Below, in pieces: positions 52,434-61,212 of a stretch of DNA of 64,000 bases. Positions within the stretch are counted from its first letter, which is position 1. The number at the start of each line of letters is the position of its first letter. The stretch is from Emticicia fluvialis (GTDB lineage: Bacteria > Bacteroidota > Bacteroidia > Cytophagales > Spirosomataceae): the NCBI RefSeq assembly GCF_024793945.1, contig NZ_JANUSD010000012.1, positions 119,126 to 183,125 of the forward strand, given 5' to 3'. Below the pieces are notes generated by a model. It worked only from the letters and a program-made list of their open reading frames with translations, was not told where the DNA came from and searched no databases. The translations under genes and the position numbers were made by a program.

Positions 52434-54911
52434 TTATTTTTTTGATTTGTCTGGTGAAAAATTTGTTCTGAACTCCATTACCAGACCACCAACAACCAAC
52501 AGTACGAATATTATTGATGAAAATAAATCTATTTTTGTACCTATAACCACTGATTTCGGCTGGAATTTAAACTCAATTTTATGTTTTCCGGCTGGTACAA
52601 CCATTGCACGCAAAACATAGTTAGCCCTGAAATGAGGCGTCTCCACTCCGTCAACATAAGATTTCCAGTCTTCGTTACCTCTGTAATAAACCTCAGAGAA
52701 AACCGCCACCTGATTACTTGGTGAGTTTGACTCATAGCTTAGTGCATTGGGCTTATAATCTGTTAACCTGATAGTTGCCGTTGTATCTTGTTTCAGTGAT
52801 TGGCCATTCAGGTAGCTATTGTATCGCTGATCTACAAAAGCTACAGTTTTAGGATTAAAATTAGCCACCGATTTCAATTCTTCGTCAGCATTTTTCACAA
52901 CCTTTATTTCGTTCACAAACCATGCGTTGCCCAGTGCATCCGGATTCCTCTGTGCTACTGGCTCACCGTTCTGGCCTGAAGTTATAAAATACTTCGTATT
53001 CAGCATATTAAAGACAGGCAGGTTGAGTCTGCCATCTTTTATCATGGCATTTTCGTATAGTTCCTGCATTCTTTTCAGCTTAGCGCCGTGATACCCACCT
53101 ACCGACTTGTGGAAGTATGAAATCTGGGCATCAGACCAGAAGCCCTGGTCGGTGTGCAGGTCAAGTACTCTGAAATCAGGGTCTTTATCCTGCAAAATCT
53201 GTTCGTCGGCAGGCGAAGGGGTGTACGATTGTGTTATGATTGCCGATTTCGGTTTAAAATCTTCGTTGTTAACATATCGTTTATCTACCAGTATCAAATC
53301 AAGAGCAGCCAGCACGCCTATTACAATAACAAAAACATTGGCTTTTATTTTTTGCGTGGTAAACGCCCAGATTAATCCGGCTGCGGCGGCCAATAAAAAA
53401 AATGAGCGGAAAATATCACTTAAAACTACCGATTGACGGTCGGCAATGATTGCTGAAAGATAAGAATTGGCAAATTCCTGACCGTTAGCCTGCGCCATGC
53501 TCTTCACCATTCCGTCATCAGTCGGCGAATGGAAATCAATAAGCGAATAACCAATAATTATAAATACGGCTATACTACCCAACGAATAAATTAATGGCTT
53601 TTTGATATCTTTAAATGACAGGTTGTTATCAACAATTTGCTTGATACCTAACATTGAACCAGCCACCAGACACAGGTGCAGCAAGGTAAGAATCATCTTG
53701 CTGTCTCTGAACTTGTTGAAATACGGAAAGTACTCAAACATAAAGAAGTTAAAACCGGTAAAATATGCTCCCCAGGCAATAAACAAATAAATAACAGAGG
53801 TGCCTAGCAGCACATACTTTAAACCGTCTTTAACTATAAACATAGCCAGAATAAAGAAAAACAAAACAATAATGCCCGAATAGTTTGCCCCTGAAGTGTA
53901 ACCTTGCGGCCCAAAATACAACGGAAGGCTTGAACTAAAGTTTTGCGCAGTTGCAGGGTCAACGCCTTTACCTACCATCATTTTGTAGGTTTCAGAGCTG
54001 GTGCCAAGGTTACCGTTAGATGAACCCCCAACAAAGTTAGGCGCCAGTAAAGTAAGGGTTTCGGTTTTGCTGAAAGCATAGTTGGTGCCAAAGGCGTAGT
54101 CTCTGTCTAGCCCGTCAGAAGACCCGTTTACATTTCCTAATGTGAGCTCTGACCTGCCACGTGTGGTTTCTTTTGAATAAACCAGGGTGTTCCAGATATA
54201 CATACCTCTGGTGCCAACACCAATGGTAAGGGCAATTAATATGATACCGTAGGCTTTTAACAAACCAGAAAAATTGCCTTTTTTAACATGAAGGAAGGTT
54301 TCAAAAATAGTATAAAAGCCAAGTAAGAAAAACAGGTAATAGGTTATTTGCGGATGGTTGGCATAAATCTCTAAGCCCATAAATAATGTGGTAATAGCTA
54401 CACCCAGCCAATACCTGCCTCTGAAAACCGCAATAAACCCAGCCAGAACCCCGGGTGCAAATGCAACAGCTATATTTTTTGAGATATGACCTGCCTCCAG
54501 AAAAAGCATATTATAAGAACCAAACGCATAGGCCACCGCGCCAAAAAAGCTAAGCCATCGGTTTACGTTCAATACACGCATTAAAACATAAAAGCCTATC
54601 ATTAAGGCAATGAAAATATTGGCCGGAACCGGAAAAACATCCAGCAAAGTGGCGCCTATCCAACTCGACCAGCTGTTCGGATACCCCCCTACTATCATAT
54701 AGCTGGGCATACCACCAAACATAGAGTTGGTCCACCAGCCCCAGTCACCTGTTTGTTTATGAAAATCGTTTAGTTCTTTTGCAGCAGCTGAGGCCATCTG
54801 GATATCGTGCAGGCCAAGTCTTTTTCCTTGCAAAAGCGGAGAAGCATACAAAAAACTTATCACAACAAAGCCAACAATTGCAAGAATAGTAGGGATGAAT
54901 TTTTTAAACAT
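52434..54911 (-). CDS. YfhO-family multi-spanning membrane protein
   Basis: About 825 residues with 12 or more transmembrane helices in the first 560 residues and a soluble C-terminal domain ending in one last helix. The YfhO pattern is visible: GLHDIQMASAAAKELND after the first helix and GGMPSYMIVGGYP, then the C-terminal VFSEVYYRGNEDWKSYVDGVE and VVPAGKHKIEFKFQP. YfhO proteins of Bacillus and Listeria glycosylate teichoic acids or lipids; a GT-C-type lipid-linked glycosyltransferase role is inferred. The ATG at 54911 is preferred over the extension to 54959. First gene of the glycan operon. Confidence 0.85.
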   Translation of the reverse strand: MFKKFIPTILAIVGFVVISFLYASPLLQGKRLGLHDIQMASAAAKELNDFHKQTGDWGWWTNSMFGGMPSYMIVGGYPNSWSSWIGATLLDVFPVPANIFIALMIGFYVLMRVLNVNRWLSFFGAVAYAFGSYNMLFLEAGHISKNIAVAFAPGVLAGFIAVFRGRYWLGVAITTLFMGLEIYANHPQITYYLFFLLGFYTIFETFLHVKKGNFSGLLKAYGIILIALTIGVGTRGMYIWNTLVYSKETTRGRSELTLGNVNGSSDGLDRDYAFGTNYAFSKTETLTLLAPNFVGGSSNGNLGTSSETYKMMVGKGVDPATAQNFSSSLPLYFGPQGYTSGANYSGIIVLFFFILAMFIVKDGLKYVLLGTSVIYLFIAWGAYFTGFNFFMFEYFPYFNKFRDSKMILTLLHLCLVAGSMLGIKQIVDNNLSFKDIKKPLIYSLGSIAVFIIIGYSLIDFHSPTDDGMVKSMAQANGQEFANSYLSAIIADRQSVVLSDIFRSFFLLAAAAGLIWAFTTQKIKANVFVIVIGVLAALDLILVDKRYVNNEDFKPKSAIITQSYTPSPADEQILQDKDPDFRVLDLHTDQGFWSDAQISYFHKSVGGYHGAKLKRMQELYENAMIKDGRLNLPVFNMLNTKYFITSGQNGEPVAQRNPDALGNAWFVNEIKVVKNADEELKSVANFNPKTVAFVDQRYNSYLNGQSLKQDTTATIRLTDYKPNALSYESNSPSNQVAVFSEVYYRGNEDWKSYVDGVETPHFRANYVLRAMVVPAGKHKIEFKFQPKSVVIGTKIDLFSSIIFVLLVVGGLVMEFRTNFSPDKSKK

Positions 54912-55051
54912 CTTGTATTGGAATATGATGAAAATTAAATCTTCAATGGTGGTTTTCATTGCAAAGAACGCAAAGAAAAATCAAACTAGGTAAGAATAAG
55001 ACCAAATTTCTTTCCGAAATTTGCAAATACTTTGATTAAAATTAAGACAAA

Positions 55052-55369
55052 ATGTTTCTGTTTAATATCACATTTAATGTTGAATCAGGCATTCATCAGC
55101 AGTGGCTGAAATGGATGAAAACCCATTTCGCTCCGGCCGTAATGCAAACCAATTTACCAACCCACCTGACCATCCTGAAACTACTTACAGAAATTGATAA
55201 TGGTGGCAGCACTTTTTCTTTTCAGTTTCATTTTAATACGATGGAAGACTTCCTGAATTTTGACCTGAACCACAAAGAGCTGCTTCTTGAACGCCATAAT
55301 ATTTTTTTCAGGGGTAAAACCTTTCAGTTCAGCACTTTGCTTGAAGAAATTGAAACAGTTACACCCTGA
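55052..55369 (+). CDS. DUF4286-family protein
   Basis: A 105-residue ferredoxin-like-fold protein found across Bacteroidota. It starts MFLFNITFNVESGIHQQWLKWMKTHFAPAVM and contains the conserved TFSFQFHFNTMEDFLNFD segment. Function unknown. Its TGA stop (55367-55369) directly abuts the TAA stop of the convergent rluA-type gene at 55370, so there is no intergenic base. Confidence 0.8.
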   Translation: MFLFNITFNVESGIHQQWLKWMKTHFAPAVMQTNLPTHLTILKLLTEIDNGGSTFSFQFHFNTMEDFLNFDLNHKELLLERHNIFFRGKTFQFSTLLEEIETVTP

Positions 55370-56296
55370 TTATTGCCCGAAAAGCCTTGAGAATTTACCT
55401 GGCACTTCGGTCTCGAACCGCAGGTTTTCTTTTGTTACAGGGTGCTTAAAAGCCAGTACCCAGGCGTGCAGCCCCAGCCTGTTAATGGGGTTAGTGGTGG
55501 CGCCATATTTGGCATCGCCCACAATGGGGTGTTTCATATCCTGGGCGTGCACACGAATCTGGTTCTTGCGCCCTGTTTCCAGATTAAACTTTACTAAAGA
55601 ATACCTGCTGTTTCGTTGCAGCACTTCGTAATGTGTAACGGCCTTTTGCCCTGCCGCAGGGTTGTTGGTTGAATAGACTATCAGCGCTTTGCTTTCAACT
55701 AGATAAGATTCAATGGTGCCGGCGTCTTTCTCAATTGCTCCTTCGGCTACAGCCAGATAAGTACGCTCTTCAATATTATTGTTCCAGTCTTCCTGTAAAA
55801 GTTTCTGCACTTTTTCGCTTTTGGCAAATATCATCAGCCCAGATGTCTCGCGGTCTAGCCTGTGCACTACAAATATTCTGTTAGCCGTATTCTGCTTTTT
55901 TACGTAGGCGCTCAGGGTGCTGTAAGCGGTGTTGTCTTTTTGTTTTTCTGTGGCAATAGATAGCACGCCCTCCTGCTTGGCTATCACTATGAGATACTGG
56001 TCTTCAAAAACTATGGTTAAGCCTTTCAGCCGTTGTTCTTCCGGCGGCTTTTTCCACTTTACCTCCACTATCTGGCCAGCCTTTAATGGATGGTTAAACT
56101 GAGTTATGGCTTTGCCCTCAACATATATATGTTTGTCTCTCAGCAATACCTTTACATCATTCCGGCTTTTATTGATGCATCTGAGCAAAAAAACCAAAAG
56201 TTCAGTATCTTCATTTACTGTAAATCTGGTATCTGAGAGATTGTCAGTCCGTTTTTGTTGTCCGTTTCCTTTCTTGAAATTACCTCGCATAATCAT
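55370..56296 (-). CDS. RluA-family pseudouridine synthase
   Basis: Isomerises uridine to pseudouridine in rRNA or tRNA. 308 residues. An S4-like N-terminal domain (LLVFLLRCINKSRNDVKVLLRDKHIYVEGK) is followed by the catalytic domain with VVHRLDRETSGLMIFAKS, which includes the catalytic Asp. LETGRKNQIRVHAQDMKHPIVGDAKYG completes the family signature. The N-terminus is basic (MRGNFKKGNGQQKR). A promoter box TACCTTTG lies on the minus strand (complement of 56321-56328), 25 bases before the start. Confidence 0.93.
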   Translation of the reverse strand: MIMRGNFKKGNGQQKRTDNLSDTRFTVNEDTELLVFLLRCINKSRNDVKVLLRDKHIYVEGKAITQFNHPLKAGQIVEVKWKKPPEEQRLKGLTIVFEDQYLIVIAKQEGVLSIATEKQKDNTAYSTLSAYVKKQNTANRIFVVHRLDRETSGLMIFAKSEKVQKLLQEDWNNNIEERTYLAVAEGAIEKDAGTIESYLVESKALIVYSTNNPAAGQKAVTHYEVLQRNSRYSLVKFNLETGRKNQIRVHAQDMKHPIVGDAKYGATTNPINRLGLHAWVLAFKHPVTKENLRFETEVPGKFSRLFGQ

Positions 56297-56433
56297 TACT
56301 TATTCAAACATTCAGTAAGGCAAAGGTAGATATTATTCAACGGTTTGCCGACAGACCCCACAAATTATTGGGTTATTAACAATTATCTGTTCCTAAAAAC
56401 TTAACAAACCATCAGCAAGCAATTTTTTCATTT

Positions 56434-56441
56434 TATATTTG
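56434..56441 (+). promoter_or_regulatory. Promoter -7 element of argH
   Basis: TATATTTG fits the TAnnTTTG consensus and lies 24 bases before the GTG start at 56466. Its position inside the longest argH frame argues against the upstream TTG start. Confidence 0.55.
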
Positions 56442-56465
56442 TGCAGTAATCAAACCTCCGAAATA

Positions 56466-57818
56466 GTGAAACTCTGGCAGAAAGAAAGCAGCAGCAATAG
56501 TTCTGATAATAAAGTAATTGAAAATTTTACAGTAGGCAACGACCGCGAAATGGACTTGTATCTGGCCGGTTTTGATGTACTTGGGTCTATGGCTCATGGC
56601 ATTATGCTGGAAACCATTGGTTTGCTGAACACCGAAGAGCTGGCTAATTTGCTGGACGAGTGCCGTAAAATCTACAAAAAAATTGAAGAGCATCAGTTTC
56701 AGATAGAAGATAGCATTGAGGATGTGCATTCTCAGGTTGAATGGCTTTTGACAAAGGCTTTGGGCGATACCGGCAAAAAGATTCATAGTGGCCGCTCAAG
56801 AAACGATCAGGTATTGGTTGACCTGAAATTGTATATGCGCCATCAGGTACGTACGGTGGTTCAGAAAATAGAGGTAGTGTTTCAGAAACTGATTGAGCAA
56901 AGCGAATTAAACAAACACCACTTACTGCCCGGCTATACGCATTTGCAAATTGCTATGCCTTCGTCTTTCGGGCTATGGTTTGGCGCCTATGCCGAAAGTC
57001 TGGTAGATGACGTTCAGGTACTTCAGGGCGCCTATAAGGTAATTAATAAAAACCCCTTGGGTTCAGGGGCTGGCTATGGAAGTTCTTTCCCGCTAAACCG
57101 TACCCTTACTACTCAGCTGCTGGGTTTTAGCGACCTCAATTATAATGTAGTTTATGCACAAATGACCCGCGGTAAAACCGAATATGTTACGCTGTCGGCA
57201 CTAACATCGCTTGCCACTACGCTTTCAAGAATGGCTATGGATGTTTGTTTGTATAACTCGCAGAACTTCGGATTTGTAACCCTGCCTGATGCATTTACAA
57301 CCGGCAGCAGCATTATGCCGCATAAAAAGAACCCCGATGTGGCAGAACTGCTAAGAGCCAAAACTAACCGCCTGAAAGGCTTACCTACCGAACTGGCGTT
57401 TGTTACCAGCAACCTGCCTAGCGGGTATCATCGCGACATGCAGATTCTTAAAGAGATTTTGATGCCGGCTTTTGACCAGGTTACCGAATGCCTGGATATT
57501 GCAGCCATGATGCTGGCAAATATTGAGGTAAAGCCTGATTTACTGGCCGATAAAAAATATGACCCGATTTTCTCGGTTGAAAGAGTGAATGATCTGGTTA
57601 TGCAAGGTCTGCCGTTCAGAGATGCTTATCTTAAGGTTAAAGATGAAGTATTTGGTGGTACTTATGAAGCTACCCGCGAGCTGAACCATACATTGGAGGG
57701 CAGCATTGGCAACCTTTGCAATGAAGATATTGTGAGAATGATGGATGAAGTTATTAAAAGCTTTGAGTTCGAGAAAATTGACACAGCACTTGATAAATTA
57801 TTAAATTGGAAAGTCTGA
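56466..57818 (+). CDS. argH: Argininosuccinate lyase
   Basis: Last step of arginine synthesis: argininosuccinate to arginine and fumarate. About 450 residues. Family signatures: MEDVHSQVE-type SIEDVHSQVEWLL, HSGRSRNDQVLVDLKLYM at about 110, LPGYTHLQIAMP with the catalytic His, and TGSSIMPHKKNPDVAELLRAK with the flexible catalytic-Ser loop. The start is placed at the GTG 56466 (KLWQKES), which matches the MKLW N-terminus of relatives. The frame extended to TTG 56439 overlaps the promoter box. No other arg genes are adjacent. Confidence 0.95.
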   Translation: MKLWQKESSSNSSDNKVIENFTVGNDREMDLYLAGFDVLGSMAHGIMLETIGLLNTEELANLLDECRKIYKKIEEHQFQIEDSIEDVHSQVEWLLTKALGDTGKKIHSGRSRNDQVLVDLKLYMRHQVRTVVQKIEVVFQKLIEQSELNKHHLLPGYTHLQIAMPSSFGLWFGAYAESLVDDVQVLQGAYKVINKNPLGSGAGYGSSFPLNRTLTTQLLGFSDLNYNVVYAQMTRGKTEYVTLSALTSLATTLSRMAMDVCLYNSQNFGFVTLPDAFTTGSSIMPHKKNPDVAELLRAKTNRLKGLPTELAFVTSNLPSGYHRDMQILKEILMPAFDQVTECLDIAAMMLANIEVKPDLLADKKYDPIFSVERVNDLVMQGLPFRDAYLKVKDEVFGGTYEATRELNHTLEGSIGNLCNEDIVRMMDEVIKSFEFEKIDTALDKLLNWKV

Positions 57819-57924
57819 TAAACGCTTATCAGAGGCGCCTGCCAGACATAAATATAACTTCGTTCAATCAACCCGTGTATTTATTTGCTTACAAACAGTA
57901 GATTAACCAGAGTACTGATATCAT

Positions 57925-57970
57925 AAACCAAGGAGGAGTAATCCGGAACCGGAATTACTCCTCCTGGTTT
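57925..57970. terminator. Long bidirectional terminator between argH and the GH130 gene
   Basis: About 20 base pairs with one bulged base on each arm. The arms start AAACC (57925-57929) and end GGTTT (57966-57970), enclosing AGGAGGAGTAAT / ATTACTCCTCCT. T-runs on both strands. The GGAGG here is part of the stem and not a ribosome binding site. Confidence 0.92.
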
Positions 57971-57980
57971 TTCAGCTGGT

Positions 57981-59057
57981 TTACTTTTTATCGCAAACCG
58001 CTACTGCAATTTTAGAATCTGCCGTGCCATAGTACAGAAACCACCTGTCTTTAAAATTAACAAGCCCTTCTACAAAAACCACATTATTTACCTGCCCTGT
58101 TAGCTCATAAGGTTTATCAGGCTCAAAGAAAAACGTTTCTGAGCGGTCAATAATCTTGGTCGGGTCGTTTTTATCCAATAACACTTGCCCTGCTCTATAC
58201 GCATTTTTGGTATTGGTTGCCTTATTCTGAAACCCCTTGTTAGCGCTGTTATAAATCAGCAATATGCCTTTATCTGTTATAAAAGCCGGAGGCCCCGACT
58301 CAACCAGCCAGCTATCAAAGTTATCGTCGCGCGGTTTTACAATTGGCTTAGGTTTTCCGGTTTCATCTTCCAGTATCTTCCAGTCGGTCAGGTTATCAGA
58401 AGAGGCCAAAAACAAATTGGTATCGCCAAAATACATCCAGTATTTACCGTTTATTTTTTTTGCCACAAATTTGTCTTTCACTTTTTCTGTAATGATGGCA
58501 CCAGATTTCGACCACAGGTTTTCATACCTGGCATCTTTAAAAGCCAGCCCTTCTTTTTTCCAGTTTTGTAAGTCTGGCGATGACGCCACACAAAGCCTGG
58601 CTGTTTTTCCATCGTAGGCAGTATAAGTAAGAATGTACTTCCCGTCTTCAGTTTCTACCAGCCTTGGGTCTTCGCACCCTCCCGGATACTCATATTTTTT
58701 CATAAAGTCTTCTGCCGGATAAAACACAGGCTTGGGTTGGCGCTTAAAATGAATACCATCGTCACTGATGGCCAGACCGAGCCGGGAGGTACCGTCAACA
58801 ACTTTCAGGGTGTCTTCTGCCCTGTACAACAAATACACCTTGCCGTCTCGAACCACGGCCGATGGATTATAGACATCTTTGGCTTCCCAGTTAATGGTCC
58901 TTTTCAGAATGGGGTCATCAAAAGTAGTTGTATCGTTGGGTAATAAAACCGGGTTTTCGGCATCCTGCTTTACAAATGGTGTTAATTGCCAGTCTTGCTC
59001 AGTTTTGTTTTTGCAGGCTACTGCAAACAGGGCCAGAATAAGGAGATATTTTTTCAT
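57981..59057 (-). CDS. GH130-family glycosidase or phosphorylase, lipoprotein
   Basis: 358 residues with a lipoprotein signal (LALFAVACKN, Cys at about 15), so periplasmic or surface-bound. Five-bladed propeller of the GH130 type: YNPSAVVRDGKVYLLYRAED at about 63-82, GGCEDPRLVETEDGKYILTYTAYDG at about 124 with the likely acid Asp, WMYFGDTNLFLASS, SGPPAFITDKGILLIYNS and WFLYYGTADSKIAVAVC at the end. GH130 enzymes act on beta-mannosides; exported members tend to be hydrolases. The exact substrate is not evident. Divergent from the cyanophycinase. Confidence 0.82.
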   Translation of the reverse strand: MKKYLLILALFAVACKNKTEQDWQLTPFVKQDAENPVLLPNDTTTFDDPILKRTINWEAKDVYNPSAVVRDGKVYLLYRAEDTLKVVDGTSRLGLAISDDGIHFKRQPKPVFYPAEDFMKKYEYPGGCEDPRLVETEDGKYILTYTAYDGKTARLCVASSPDLQNWKKEGLAFKDARYENLWSKSGAIITEKVKDKFVAKKINGKYWMYFGDTNLFLASSDNLTDWKILEDETGKPKPIVKPRDDNFDSWLVESGPPAFITDKGILLIYNSANKGFQNKATNTKNAYRAGQVLLDKNDPTKIIDRSETFFFEPDKPYELTGQVNNVVFVEGLVNFKDRWFLYYGTADSKIAVAVCDKK

Positions 59058-59123
59058 AGATTTGCATTTTCAGTTTTTTACATTAGGTTTCATTTCAAAT
59101 ATATACATTCTATCTAAAACAAA

Positions 59124-59909
59124 ATGATACGTTTACTCTTTCTTTTTATATTGGGCAGTGTGCCTGCATTGGCTCAGGAAAAACTACTGATAGTTGGCGG
59201 TGGTAAACGCACCACCGATGTTATGGCCAAATTTATTGACCGCAGCGGTGGCGAAACCGGAGAAATTCTGGTTATAACCTGGGCTGGTGGTGAACCCGAA
59301 GAAAGCTACAAGGCTTTTGCAAAAGATGTGGAGGGGTTGTCGAAAATAAAAGTAGAGAAAGCGCCTTTTGCTCCGCTTACTGCTGCAAGTAAAGCCATCT
59401 TACTGGGTCAGTTGAAATCGGCAAAGGGTATATTTTTTACAGGCGGCGACCAGAACAGAATCATGGATGTTCTGCAAGACGAAGAACTTTTTAATGCCAT
59501 GCACGCCTATTATAAAAAGGGGGTAATATTTGGTGGAACCAGTGCCGGAACAGCCATTATGACCCCAATTATGATTACAGGCGAGGGCGACTTTAAGGTA
59601 ATTGACGGCACAAAAGTTGAAGTAAAAAAAGGTTTAGGTTTGCTGCCTGACGTAATTGTAGACCAACATTTTATAAAACGCCAGAGACAAAACCGCCTCA
59701 TAGGTCTGATTTTTAAAAACCCCGAACAACTAGGCGTAGGTATTGATGAAAACACAGCCTTGTATATTGAAAACAATAGCACGGCCGAAGTATTGGGCGA
59801 AAGCCAGGTTATGATTTTTGAAGCCTTGAAAAAACGGAACGAGATGAAATTCTTGATACTGGAAAAAGGAGAAAAATATGACCTACAAAAAAGAAAACGT
59901 ATAAAGTAG
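59124..59909 (+). CDS. Cyanophycinase-like S51 peptidase, exported
   Basis: 261 residues with a signal peptide (to about 18, SVPALAQ). The fold is that of the class I amidotransferase-like peptidases of family S51: GGGKRTTDVMAKFIDRSGG at the start, GIFFTGGDQNRIMDVL at about 101, the nucleophile elbow GGTSAGTAIM at about 138 and DQHFIKRQRQNRL with His at about 176. Cyanophycinases split cyanophycin into beta-Asp-Arg dipeptides outside the cell in degraders. No cyanophycin synthetase is visible, so it would act on external polymer. Partner isoaspartyl dipeptidase not seen. Confidence 0.85.
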   Translation: MIRLLFLFILGSVPALAQEKLLIVGGGKRTTDVMAKFIDRSGGETGEILVITWAGGEPEESYKAFAKDVEGLSKIKVEKAPFAPLTAASKAILLGQLKSAKGIFFTGGDQNRIMDVLQDEELFNAMHAYYKKGVIFGGTSAGTAIMTPIMITGEGDFKVIDGTKVEVKKGLGLLPDVIVDQHFIKRQRQNRLIGLIFKNPEQLGVGIDENTALYIENNSTAEVLGESQVMIFEALKKRNEMKFLILEKGEKYDLQKRKRIK

Positions 59910-59952
59910 GTTGATGAGCTGATTTATTTCATCGCACAAAACACATTTTTCT

Positions 59953-59960
59953 TACCTTTG
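59953..59960 (+). promoter_or_regulatory. Promoter -7 element of purM
   Basis: TACCTTTG, an exact TAnnTTTG match 20 bases before the purM ATG. No clear TTG at the -33 position. Confidence 0.55.
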
Positions 59961-59980
59961 CAGCAAAAATCAATTATCTG

Positions 59981-61186
59981 ATGAGTACCGACCGTTATAT
60001 GCAGCGCGGTGTTTCTGCCGCTAAAGAAGATGTTCATAAGGCTATTGAAAAGCTTGACAAGGGTTTATTCCCGAAGGCATTCTGTAAAATTTCTCCGGAT
60101 ACGCTGGGAGCAGACCCCGCCTATTGTAACATTATGCATGCCGATGGCGCAGGTACCAAAACCTCTCTTGCTTATTTATACTGGAAAGAAACAGGCGACT
60201 TATCGGTATGGAGAGGTATTGCGCAAGACTCTATTGTTATGAACACCGACGACCTGCTTTGTGTAGGGTCTGTAGGGCCAATGTTAATTTCATCGAGCAT
60301 TGATAGAAATAAAAATAAAATTCCGGGTGAAGTAATTGCTGAAATAATAAACGGAACCGAAGAATGCCTGGAAATGCTCCGCAGCCACGGTATTGAAATA
60401 TACAGCACAGGTGGTGAAACTGCCGACGTAGGAGACCTGGTAAGAACCATTGCCGTTAACAGTACGCTGATAGCCCGCATGAAACGCGAAGACGTGATAT
60501 CGAACGATAGAATTGCAGCCGGCGATGTAATAGTTGGTTTAGCGTCTTTCGGACAGGCCACTTATGAGAAACAATATAACGGTGGCATGGGCAGTAATGG
60601 ACTTACTTCAGCCCGACATGATGTATTAGGTAAGATTTATGCCGAGAAATATCCTGAAAGTTTTGATGGAGATATTGATTTCTCGCTGGTTTACAGTGGC
60701 GAAAAATCGCTTACGGATGCTACAGCCACAGAATCTTTCAATTCAACTCAGGATAAAGAAACATTAGACGCGCTGCCTGATGTAGGCAAGCTGATTCTAT
60801 CTCCTACCCGTACCTATGCGCCGGTTGCCAAAGTTTTTCTGGATGAGCTTCGTCCTTACATACACGGCATGGTGCATTGCAGCGGTGGCGCGCAAACCAA
60901 AGTGCTTCACTTTATAGACCAACTACATGTAATTAAAGATAATCTCTTCCCTATTCCTCCTTTATTTAAACTGATACACGAGCAAAGTGGCACCAGCTGG
61001 CAGGAAATGTACAAAGTCTTTAACATGGGGCACCGCTTAGAAGTATATCTGCCTGAACAATATGCACAACGAATTATAGAAATTGCCCAATCATTCAATA
61101 TTGATGCACAGATAATTGGCCGGGTAGAACCTTTTGATACCAAACGGGTAACAATCAAGAGTGAGTTTGGGGAGTTTGTTTATTGA
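59981..61186 (+). CDS. purM: Phosphoribosylformylglycinamidine cyclo-ligase (AIR synthase)
   Basis: Fifth step of purine synthesis: FGAM plus ATP to AIR. 401 residues, longer than the 345 of E. coli but typical of the Bacteroidota form. YMQRGVSAAKEDVHKAIEKLD at the start, then HADGAGTKTSLAYLYW with the ATP-binding Asp/Gly, NTDDLLCVGSVGPMLISSSI, STGGETADVGDLVRT, VGLASFGQATYEKQYNGGMGSNGLTSARHDV and HCSGGAQTKVLHF. Convergent with the broken serine hydrolase, with 26 bases between them. Confidence 0.95.
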   Translation: MSTDRYMQRGVSAAKEDVHKAIEKLDKGLFPKAFCKISPDTLGADPAYCNIMHADGAGTKTSLAYLYWKETGDLSVWRGIAQDSIVMNTDDLLCVGSVGPMLISSSIDRNKNKIPGEVIAEIINGTEECLEMLRSHGIEIYSTGGETADVGDLVRTIAVNSTLIARMKREDVISNDRIAAGDVIVGLASFGQATYEKQYNGGMGSNGLTSARHDVLGKIYAEKYPESFDGDIDFSLVYSGEKSLTDATATESFNSTQDKETLDALPDVGKLILSPTRTYAPVAKVFLDELRPYIHGMVHCSGGAQTKVLHFIDQLHVIKDNLFPIPPLFKLIHEQSGTSWQEMYKVFNMGHRLEVYLPEQYAQRIIEIAQSFNIDAQIIGRVEPFDTKRVTIKSEFGEFVY

Positions 61187-61212
61187 GAAGAGAAATAGTC
61201 GTGGTTTAGTTT

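Noticed and set aside
57931..57940. GGAGGAG as a second strong Shine-Dalgarno site
   Set aside because: It is one arm of the terminator between argH and the GH130 gene, and no start codon follows on the plus strand.
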